This document shows positions 8,125 through 18,712 of a stretch of DNA of 19,696 nt, in pieces. The position numbers were made by a program, and so were the translations under genes. The stretch comes from Pseudozyma flocculosa PF-1. Its lineage: Eukaryota; Basidiomycota; Ustilaginomycetes; Ustilaginales; Ustilaginaceae. The stretch spans positions 838,447 to 858,142 of the forward strand of contig NW_006920877.1 in assembly GCF_000417875.1 (NCBI RefSeq), written 5' to 3'. Position 1 is the stretch's first letter; each line of letters begins with the position of its first letter. The notes under the pieces are model-generated. The model saw only the letters and a list, made by a program, of their open reading frames with translations. It made no database searches and was not told where the DNA came from.

Positions 8125-9315
8125 ATGTCGACCCCTTTGAGCGCCGCGAGCGCCGCCGACACGCCTCCGGGCATACCGGGCGTGCTATCGCTCTACCAGC
8201 GCACGCCGACGACGCTGAGCTACCACGACAGCTCGCCGTCGTCGCCGCACACGCTCGTATTTGTGCCCGGACTGACGGACACGCTGGCCTCGGTGCCCTA
8301 CCTCGCCCTCCTCGTGCCCATGCTGCACGCGCACGGCTTCTCGCTCGTCCAGCCGCTGCTCACGTCCAACATGTCCGGGTGGGGCCTGGCGACGCTCGAG
8401 GGCGACGCCCAGGAACTCGCACGCTGCCTCGCCCACCTCCGCCGCTCGCCCGCCAAAGCGCATGGAAAGGTCGTTATCATGGGTCACTCGACTGGATGCC
8501 AGGACGTCGTCACCTTCCTCCTCAGCCAGGCGAGGACAGAGGATGACAGCACAAAGGTCGACGCGGCCATCCTCCAGGCTCCCGTCAGCGATCGCGAGGA
8601 TTACGAGTGGAGGCGCTCCCAGCTCGCCGACGACGAGCAGAGGAAAGAGTGGGACCAGAGGATGCAGCACGCCCGCACACTGGTGCAGCAGCGAAAGGGC
8701 GGCGAGGTCCTCGCTCGTCTGTTTTCGTCGTCGTCGTGGTCGTCGAGTCAAAACGACGACGTGCTCCCACCCACCGATCCCTTTGCCACCACCTCCGCCG
8801 CCGCCGTCGCAATCGACAACGACGACGACGACGACGACGACAAGGACGGCCAGACAACGACAACGGGCGGCAACTCGAAAGCCGCGCTCACATCCGCCTT
8901 TACCGCCTACCGCTTCACGTCCCTGTACGACCGGGGCGGCGACGACGATCTCTTCTCGTCGAGCCTGTCGGACGACGAGATCGTCTCGACGCAGCCACGT
9001 CGCAGGACCATGGGGGCGGCGCTGCGCAACCTCGTCGTCGCCGCTTCCCATCGCCGCGGCAGCCAGGGCGGAAACGACGAGGCGTCGACGCTACGCATGC
9101 TCGCCATCATGTCGGACCGCGACGAGTACGTCCACCCTCCCGCCGACCCCCACGCCATCGTTCAGAGGTGGAACTCGCTCCTCGCCCCAGCAGACGCGGC
9201 GACGCAGCCGTTCCAGGCGCGCATCCTCGAGGGCGGCAACCACAAGGTCGACGATCCCGACGCCCAGAGGCGGCTCGTCGCAATGGTCCAAGACGTCGTA
9301 CTGGGACTGCTCTAG
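8125..9315 (+). CDS. DUF1749 family alpha/beta hydrolase (SidJ-type siderophore esterase relative)
   Basis: A 396-residue single-exon serine hydrolase. The DUF1749 family includes Aspergillus SidJ, which hydrolyses the siderophore fusarinine C inside the cell, and the UPF0613 proteins of yeasts. Seen: an oxyanion-side strand LVFVPGLTDTLASVPYL (about 44-60), WGLATLEGDAQEL, the nucleophile elbow IMGHSTGCQD with Ser122, ILQAPVSDRE, a late acid candidate in MSDRDEYVHP (Asp331 or Asp333) and the terminal His in GGNHKVDDPD (His373). No signal peptide, so probably cytosolic. An acidic insertion (about 230-240, nine Asp from a GAC run) with flanking Ser/Thr runs sits between core and cap regions. The ATG has G at -3 and starts just before the family's first conserved strand. 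The frame is open for 139 codons upstream through the minisatellite (PPPL repeats), so a longer form is formally possible. Substrate is not shown by sequence. Confidence 0.85.
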   Translation: MSTPLSAASAADTPPGIPGVLSLYQRTPTTLSYHDSSPSSPHTLVFVPGLTDTLASVPYLALLVPMLHAHGFSLVQPLLTSNMSGWGLATLEGDAQELARCLAHLRRSPAKAHGKVVIMGHSTGCQDVVTFLLSQARTEDDSTKVDAAILQAPVSDREDYEWRRSQLADDEQRKEWDQRMQHARTLVQQRKGGEVLARLFSSSSWSSSQNDDVLPPTDPFATTSAAAVAIDNDDDDDDDKDGQTTTTGGNSKAALTSAFTAYRFTSLYDRGGDDDLFSSSLSDDEIVSTQPRRRTMGAALRNLVVAASHRRGSQGGNDEASTLRMLAIMSDRDEYVHPPADPHAIVQRWNSLLAPADAATQPFQARILEGGNHKVDDPDAQRRLVAMVQDVVLGLL

Positions 9316-9477
9316 ATGCGGCGGGCAAGGGGCACAGTGGGAAGAATGCTAATGCTTTTCCCATCGTCGGCGGTGTTACAAGCGCACGACGACGGATGGG
9401 GAGGTCGATGCGGGAAAACGACGCGGGTACGCGTATATGTACAGCGGGGCGGGGATGGGCCAACAGGCCGGCCCGCA
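9316..9477. other. Short convergent 3' intergenic spacer with A/T-rich element
   Basis: The hydrolase and CPA1 end tail to tail across 162 bases. On the minus strand TGTACATATACGCG at about 9430-9443 resembles the UA-rich efficiency elements of fungal polyadenylation and lies about 40 bases past the CPA1 stop. Weak, single element. Confidence 0.3.
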
Positions 9478-10929
9478 TCAGATGTGGATCTGTCCGACGG
9501 TGCCAAACTCGGTCAGCGGGAAGCTGGGCGCGCCGGTGCGCACGGCGGTGCCCTCGGGCAGGCCGTGGCCCGCCACGGCCTCGCCGCGCAGCTTCTTCAT
9601 CTTGACGACCTCCTCGACGTAGTCCTCAAAGATGCCGTTGGTGTCCTCGGGCCCGCCGGCGTGCTCCGGGTGGAACTGGACGCCCCACACCATGGCGCGC
9701 TTCTCGTCGAGCTCGGTGCGGATGATGCCCTCGACCGACGAGTCGTTGGCGTTGACAAACCACGGCTGCCAGCCCTGCGGCCACTTGGACTCGTCGGGCG
9801 TCAGCGCGTAGCCGTGGTTCTGCGACGTAATGTAGACGCGGCCGCGCTTGACGAAATCGCCGGCGCTCTTGAGCGCAACGACGGGCTGGTTGTGGCCGCG
9901 GTTGCCAAACTTCATGCGGTAGGCCTCGACGCCGGCGGCGAGGCCGATGATCTGGTTGCCCATGCAGATGCCGAAAATGGGGCGGTCCCACTCGGCGATG
10001 GCGCGCCTGGTCATGTCGATGGCCGGCTCGATCGAGTACGGCGATCCGGGCCCGTTGGAGAGAAAGAGGCCGTCGAAGCCGTCGCGGACGCGGTTAAAGT
10101 CGTACGACCAGGGCAGCACCGTCACGCTGGCGCCGCGGCGGAGGAGCGAGCGCAGGATGTTGGCCTTGCATCCAAAGTCCATCAGCGCGACGTGGGCGCG
10201 GGCGGCGGCGGCGCCGCCCTTTGGGTGGATGACGTAGGGCTCGCGCGTCGACACCTGGTCGATGAGGTTGAGCGACATGGGGTCGACGTAGTCGGACTGG
10301 GCGGGGGCGCGGTCGTGGCCGTCGCCGACGCGGATGGCGCCGAGGGTGGAGCCCTGGTCGCGCAGGAGCGACGTGAGGGCGCGGGTGTCGACGCCCGAGA
10401 TGCCCGGCACGTTGTGGCGCGCGCACCACGTGGCGAGCGACTCGCGGGCGAGGTAGTGCGAGAAGCGCTCGGTCAGGTTGGACACGATGACGCCGGCGGC
10501 CTGCACCTTGTTGGACTCGAGGAACGCGCCGACGTCGACGTCCTGCGGGTGCTCGATGGGCGAGCTGGCCGACGAGTTGTCGGGCACGCCGTAGTTGCCC
10601 ATGAGGGGCTGGGTAAAGGTGAGGATCTGGCCCTGGTACGACGGGTCGGTGAGCGACTCGGTGTACGAGGTGATCGAGGTGGTGAAGACCGTCTCGCCAA
10701 AGACGCTGCGGGGCGCGCCAAACGACTTGCCCGTGAAGCTGTGGCCCGACTTGAGGTGGAGCGTGGCGGGCTTGGACTCGGGCGCCTGGGTGAAGGTGAT
10801 GGGCGCGCCGGGGGCGTGCGTGGCCAGACCGCGACGGGCAGCGGACGCGGCGGCAGAGGCCAGGGCGGCGGGGACACCGGCGTGGGCGTGCTTGCAGAGG
10901 CCGGATCGCAGCGAAGGTAGGAGCATCAT
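9478..10929 (-). CDS. CPA1: Arginine-specific carbamoyl-phosphate synthase small subunit (glutamine amidotransferase), mitochondrial
   Basis: Supplies ammonia from glutamine to the large subunit to make carbamoyl phosphate for arginine synthesis. 483 residues in one exon. Residues 1-38 are Ala/Arg/Ser-rich without acids, as in a mitochondrial presequence (MMLLPSLRSGLCKHAHAGVP). The CPSase small-chain domain follows (about 55-190: LHLKSGHSFTGKSFGA, FTTSITSYTESLTDPSYQGQ, GISGVDTRALTSLLRDQG). The class I amidotransferase domain (about 245-440) has DFGCKANILR, LSNGPGSP, the nucleophile Cys322 in FGICMGNQIIG, and His420/Glu422 in VWGVQFHPEHAGGP. The residue after Cys-x-Gly is Asn, where E. coli CarA has His (CLGHQ). 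The ATG context is good (G at -3). The upstream attenuator peptide at 11062-11130 supports an arginine-pathway assignment over the pyrimidine enzyme. Confidence 0.97.
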   Translation of the reverse strand: MMLLPSLRSGLCKHAHAGVPAALASAAASAARRGLATHAPGAPITFTQAPESKPATLHLKSGHSFTGKSFGAPRSVFGETVFTTSITSYTESLTDPSYQGQILTFTQPLMGNYGVPDNSSASSPIEHPQDVDVGAFLESNKVQAAGVIVSNLTERFSHYLARESLATWCARHNVPGISGVDTRALTSLLRDQGSTLGAIRVGDGHDRAPAQSDYVDPMSLNLIDQVSTREPYVIHPKGGAAAARAHVALMDFGCKANILRSLLRRGASVTVLPWSYDFNRVRDGFDGLFLSNGPGSPYSIEPAIDMTRRAIAEWDRPIFGICMGNQIIGLAAGVEAYRMKFGNRGHNQPVVALKSAGDFVKRGRVYITSQNHGYALTPDESKWPQGWQPWFVNANDSSVEGIIRTELDEKRAMVWGVQFHPEHAGGPEDTNGIFEDYVEEVVKMKKLRGEAVAGHGLPEGTAVRTGAPSFPLTEFGTVGQIHI

Positions 10930-11061
10930 GGCGGTGGCGGCGGCGGTGGTGCTTGTGCTTGCGAGGTTGCGAGGGTGGGGAGGGAGCTGGTGGCTGGCTT
11001 GGTTTGGTTTGCTTTTGTTCGAAGTTAAAGATGCGGGTGACTGCTGTTGCTGTGAGTGAGA

Positions 11062-11130
11062 TCAGGCGGCGAGGGCGGACTTGTAGACAGAGTCGCTGAT
11101 GTAGTCGTCGCGGGTCTGCTGAACAAACAT
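11062..11130 (-). CDS. Arginine attenuator peptide (AAP) uORF of CPA1
   Basis: A 22-codon upstream frame, ATGTTTGTTCAG to TGA, ending 132 bases before the CPA1 ATG. Its core TRDDYISDSVYKS aligns with the AAPs of Neurospora arg-2 (TSQDYLSDHLWRA) and yeast CPA1 (CQDYISDHIWKT). The Asp-Tyr-x-Ser-Asp block is kept, including the Asp equivalent to Neurospora Asp12, whose change to Asn abolishes control. In known cases the nascent peptide stalls the ribosome at the uORF stop when arginine is high and so blocks scanning to the main start. Here the uORF ATG context is poor (C at -3, T at +4) while the CPA1 ATG has G at -3, as leaky scanning requires. Differences: Tyr replaces the Trp and Ser the His. 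The frame has no stop upstream for about 400 bases, so a longer peptide is possible if transcription starts far upstream. Confidence 0.88.
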   Translation of the reverse strand: MFVQQTRDDYISDSVYKSALAA

Positions 11131-12253
11131 GCGCTGGATTGGGGGGGCGGGGGAGGGCAGGATGCGCGGTCCGCCAGGTAAGGGGTTAGGCGTGGGCTTG
11201 CGGGTCGAGGGCTGTTTCGAGCGGGTGCGAGAGAGTGCGATGCGACAGACGAAAGATGTTGTCGTCGAGTGGGCAGCAGGAGCAGATGGATCGAGGTGGT
11301 GATGGTGGTGGAACAAGGAGGGAGGGAAGAGAGAGACGGGAGAGGGATCTATCAGGCCGGGCGGGGGACGGCGGGGGCGGGGCAGAGATAGATGGGCCGT
11401 CGCTCGCTCGGGCGACCGAGACGGGCCGTGGCCGTGTCCGCCTGCCTGCCTCTTGTCGAGCCAATCCGGTGACGCCGCTTTGGAAAAATTCCATGCGCCC
11501 CCCGCCGTGAAAACCCGATCGGGCGCGCCCAAATGACTCGACCCAAATCCCGGCTGGGCGGGGCCTGCAGCGCGGGCAGGCAGACTTCAGTCGATCGGCC
11601 GGGCCATCGCAGCGCGTGGGCCAGGATGGGGCCAGGTCAGGCTGAATGTGTTCGCTTCCCGATCCCGATGGAAGCCAGCCGGTGAGGTGGTGCGGTTCCG
11701 ACTGCCACTGGCCACGCGCGGATCCGACACTGTCGGAGGCGGCGGTGGATGTCGGCGCGGGAGACGCCCGGCACTCTCTCAGCGTTGGCCGGCCTCACCG
11801 CTCAGGCATCGACCTTCGTTGTCATCACCATCGCCCTTCTCCGTCGACCCGCGCGCTCCCTCTTCCATCGATCATCGGAACAAGGGTCATCTTGACAGTG
11901 CAGCAGAACGGGTGAGCTGCCCTGGCCTCCCCTTGCACCCCTTCACGCCGGTACGCCGGTCGCGTGGCTGATCCTTTGTCGTCTTCTACCTTCCTGGCCG
12001 CACCGTCTCGTAGCCTCGAGAATCGCCCGCGTCCGAGGACACCTGTCTTTCCTTCTCACACGCTCGTCAATTCCACCTCGTGAGTCTCTGGCCTAGCCCT
12101 TCTTCCCTTCGACGCGGAGCTCTTCTGACCTGTTGACTTGTCTCGCTCGCCGCACTTACTGGCTCGTCTCTCGCACCGCCTCCAACCTCACCTTCGACGG
12201 CTACCGTCACGGCCATCACGCAGGCAGCCAGACACGGCACACACTCATACAGC
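11131..12253. promoter_or_regulatory. Divergent intergenic region between CPA1 and the complex I subunit gene
   Basis: About 1.1 kb separates the AAP start from the NDUFB3-type ATG and should contain both promoters. It carries a Gcn4-type site at 11533-11539 and a perfect 10-base palindrome GGGCGCGCCC at 11521-11530. Near the complex I gene it is pyrimidine-rich, and a GTGAGT at 12080-12085 followed by AG dinucleotides close to 12220-12253 could mark an intron in the 5' leader; this is a guess. Open frames here show no family resemblance. Confidence 0.5.
11533..11539. promoter_or_regulatory. Candidate Gcn4/Cpc1 (general amino acid control) site
   Basis: ATGACTC matches seven of nine bases of the Gcn4 palindrome ATGACTCAT; the next base is G instead of A. 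It lies about 400 bases upstream of the AAP ATG and 600 upstream of CPA1. Arginine genes including CPA1 are classic general-control targets in other fungi, which makes the position reasonable, but a single short partial match is weak. Confidence 0.35.
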
Positions 12254-12469
12254 ATGTCGCAGCTCTACCGAGACCCGTGGGCGAAGCGCGAGGCATGGCG
12301 CAAGCACCCCGTCTTCTCGCACCGCTTCATGTTCCGCAACCTCTTCCCCGGCTTCGGCCTGGGCCTCGGCGCATTCCTGGTCTACTGGGCCGCCGACACC
12401 CTCACACATCCCTCCAACATCGAGAAGCTCAAGGAGGACGCCCGCAAGCAGACCGGACGTGACCACTAG
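12254..12469 (+). CDS. NDUFB3: NADH:ubiquinone oxidoreductase accessory subunit, NDUFB3/B12 type
   Basis: A 71-residue accessory subunit of the membrane arm of mitochondrial complex I. Seen: YRDPWAKREAWRKHP at residues 5-19, which aligns with the RDPWGRNEAWRY motif of human NDUFB3, then RFMFRNLFPGFGLGLGAF and one membrane segment (about 31-50, FPGFGLGLGAFLVYWAADTL), and a short charged C-terminus (EKLKEDARKQTGRDH). Small size, no cleavable presequence and a single membrane helix all fit the family. The ATG has A at -3 and is the first Met before the conserved motif. The gene is intronless within the coding part and transcribed away from CPA1. The fungal member is somewhat shorter than the mammalian one (98 residues). 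Confidence 0.9.
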   Translation: MSQLYRDPWAKREAWRKHPVFSHRFMFRNLFPGFGLGLGAFLVYWAADTLTHPSNIEKLKEDARKQTGRDH

Positions 12470-15748
<3,279 letters not shown>

Positions 15749-16004
15749 GCGGAGCCGGCGCAGCACCGAGCGACCCGCGGCCAATCAGCCGTGCTTGCCC
15801 CTCGTTGGGCCCCGGCCGTCGATGCTTGCCCACTGTGTCCCTCCGACTCTCGCTTTCTCTCCCTAGATTCGCCCCTCTGGGCCCGTCGACTATAGAAGCC
15901 AGTTGACCCCCCCGAGAAAAGACCCAGGGCCAGTTTGCCCGCTCGACCGAAATCTCACGATGGCGCTCTGCGGGGCGCTCGTATACACGCATCTAGACGA
16001 GTCT

Positions 16005-16060
16005 TGCCTGCCAGCCTTGCCAGCCTTGCCTGCCTGCCTTGCCTGTCTTGCCTTGCCTTT
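16005..16060. repeat. Degenerate TTGCC/TGCC repeat tract
   Basis: Alternating TTGCC and TGCC units (cttgcctgccagccttgccagccttgcc and similar) occupy about 55 bases. This is the complement of the GCAAG and GGCA motifs found in the other intergenic regions. Confidence 0.75.
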
Positions 16061-16579
16061 GGGCGCCGCGACGATTGGACAGAGGGCGCGTTGATGGTCG
16101 AGACGCGAAGGCCCGCGCCGGCCGAGGCAGGAGGGGATTTTGCCTTGATTTTCGAGATGCGTTTTTCCCCGGCCTGCCTGTGTTTTGTGCCGCGGGCTGG
16201 CCTAGCCTTGCCTATGCAAACGCCAGCAGCGCGGGCGGCGGGCAAGCAGAGGCCGGCAGCGCCGAGCGGGCGAGCGGGTGAGCCAGGTTGGACCCCACCT
16301 TTGTTGGTTGCCTTGGCCCTGGCTGGCGCGTTTGGCCCTAGGCCTGGACTGGGCTTGGCTTGGCTTGGCTGGCAGGCAGCCTGGCCTGGCCGTACCCTGA
16401 CCCCAGACGTGGGCCTGGCCTGGCTGCCCGGCGCGGCTCTCGGCTTCGACGCCCGTTGCAGGAACGCAGCCGTGCGTAGGTACGTACACATGCACACGCC
16501 AGGCCATCGCCACCACCACCACCACCACCACCACCGCCATCATCATCGCCCCGTTCTGTCTGTCGTCCTGCTGCTGCCT

Positions 16580-16580
<1 letters not shown>

Positions 16581-16611
<31 letters not shown>
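16581..16611. repeat. (CGA)10 trinucleotide microsatellite
   Basis: Ten tandem CGA units, followed by an interrupted GAAGACGACGAC stretch. It lies outside any supported coding region. Confidence 0.9.
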
Positions 16612-16613
<2 letters not shown>

Positions 16614-16894
16614 AGACGACGACACAGCAGGAGCCATTCCGCCATCGGCACCCGGACGGCCGAGACTGCTCGACTTCGCGCCGCGCCGCGCCGCACCTTT
16701 CGTGCCCTGACTCGCCTTCAGCATCGCTGCCATCGCCGCCACCGCCGCCGCTGCTGCTGCTGCTGCTGCCGCTGTCGACATCGCCGCCACCACATCCCAT
16801 CCGACGCCTTGCCACCGGTACGAGGCCCAGCTAGGCCTGCCCAGCCCCACCGAGGGCCCTGCCGCCGCCGCTGCCTCCTCCACCCGGCTGCTAG

Positions 16895-18675
16895 ATGGAG
16901 GCGGCGACGAGGAGCATGGCCCCGCCTCCTAGGCCCACCACCGCCCCGCACGACTCTGGTCCACGACACCGCCCGCATCCGCTCGACCTCGGCGGCTCCA
17001 CGGGCCATCGACAGACCGAAAGCACATCCTACACCCGCCTCCCCTACCGCCACCACCACCAGGCTGACGGCCAGCAGCATCAGCAGCAGCAGCAGCAGCC
17101 CGCTGGTCACGCACAACCCCAGGCCTTGCCTCGCCACCTGCAGCAGAACGGCACCCGCAACCGCGGCTACTCGGCTTCCGCCACGCAGCCATCGCCTGGC
17201 GCGCCACGTCCCACGCCCCGCTACGTCCATGCCTCGTCACATTCGCTCGAGCAGCGCAACGGCTACGGCCAGGCGCCGTCCCACCAAGCCTCTTCGTCAT
17301 CAATGTCGTCGTCGTCGTCTTCGTCATCGCACGTCCGCCCCGATGATGCCCAGGACGAGCTGTCCATCTCGCCCATGGACGACCACGAGCTCAGCCAGGT
17401 AATCTCGCGCACCTCGAACCATCAGTCGGCCGATGCGTGGCCCAGCCAGCCCGGTGGCGCCAGGGCGGGCAACCAGGAAGACATCAGCCCCTGGCTCTTC
17501 CAGTCCGCCGAGAGCCGGACCCCGAAGCCTCGGGCCAGGACGCGGACAGAGCCCGGCGGCGGCGGCGGCGGCAGCAGCACGACCGGCTTTCTCAACTCGC
17601 CCGGCGACCCCGGCGGTCTGGGCCACTCGCCTTCCTCGTCGTCGTTGGCGAGGCACGCTACGCCCCCGTCGGCCAGCACCTCGACCAGCACGCTCGGCGG
17701 CAGCGCGCAGAAGGAGACGACGCCCTCCAGCCTTGGGAAGAAGTCGTCCTCCAAGAACCCGTTCAAGTTCCTCAAGAAGAAGGCCTCGAGCATCCACGCG
17801 GGGCGCGAGCATGGCGCGGATCCAGCCTCGGCGCCGCCCGTCCCGCCTGTGCGGTCGTACCCGGCCAACCAGACCCCGCAACCGCTGCGCCCGGCGGCCT
17901 GGCTCGACTCGAGCGGATCCAGCCGCTTCTACTCGTCGCATGCGTCTCCAACGGCGGCTGCGATGGCGGCCACCCACTCGTCGTCGTCGACGTCGCACCA
18001 CGGCACGCGCGGCCTGACGCCGGGCGCATCGATGGTCTCGCTGCATTCGCCGCCGTTCAACCCGAACCCCTGGGATCGCTCCGTCATGGCTACGAGGCTC
18101 GACGGCGTCCCGCAGGCGCAGAGCCTCGAGGACGAGTTTGACGCGGAGCAGCGGCAGGAGCAGCTGCGCAAGGAGAGGCGGAGGATCCGGGGCGTCATCC
18201 CGCACCACCGCTCCCGGACAAAGACGCACGACGATGGCGAGGGGGCGGCGCCGCCCAAGCCGGTCCCGCCAGAAGAGGTCGAGCTTTCGCTCGATACCAA
18301 CTTTGACCAGATCGACGACATCGTCGACACGTCGCGCAGCCGCCAGGTGGGGCCGATGGACGAGCCGATGCCACCGATGCCGTCGATGCCGTCGATGCCG
18401 TCCAGCCCGCGCCATCCCACCGATGCCTCGGCCTCGACGACGGCGAGCAGCGAAGGCCACCTGAACCGCACGCCATCGACGTCCTACCCGTCGCTGGTCG
18501 ACCAGCGGCAGCCGTCGTTTGCCTCGACCTGGGGTGGCTCGTCTCACCAGTCGAGCGACCCGGGCCTGAGAGCCACCTCACGTGCGGGCCGGCTGGGATA
18601 TATGCCGTCCTCGCCGAGCTCGTCGACTGCGTTCGCATCGTCCGAGGTGCGGCCGCCGTCGTCGTCGTCGTCTTC

Positions 18676-18712
<37 letters not shown>

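Larger units (their letters stand above)
15749..16894. other. Intergenic region between MET3 and the probable adenylyl cyclase gene
   Basis: About 1.15 kb with no supported gene. It holds tetra- and pentanucleotide repeats on the CTTGC/TGCC theme (16005-16060), CTTGG repeats (16350-16372), GGCCT runs (16380-16425), a (CAC)n tract (16509-16535) and (CGA)n at 16581-16611. GTACGT at 16480-16485 (AG/GTACGT) would serve as a splice donor if the downstream gene had a 5' leader intron. A TATAGAA sequence at about 15891-15897 is far from any start. Confidence 0.55.

Noticed and set aside
7284..8546. Plus-strand frame of 420 codons with long ATTT/His-type repeats, and minus frames with LACLL or GGGS repeats
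   Set aside because: They are translations of the AGCA and CCACCACCGCTA repeats and overlap the hydrolase out of frame.
9316..10920. Open frame of 534 codons on the plus strand opposite CPA1
   Set aside because: It is antisense to a gene with complete family motifs. G/C at third positions removes stop codons from the opposite strand; the product is Arg/Val/Gly/Asp-rich without domains.
17324..18547. Minus-strand open frame of 407 codons opposite the probable adenylyl cyclase
   Set aside because: Arg-rich and without motifs; the plus-strand frame is longer, open to the edge, and has the Ser/Pro/Gln style and a candidate G-alpha-binding motif.
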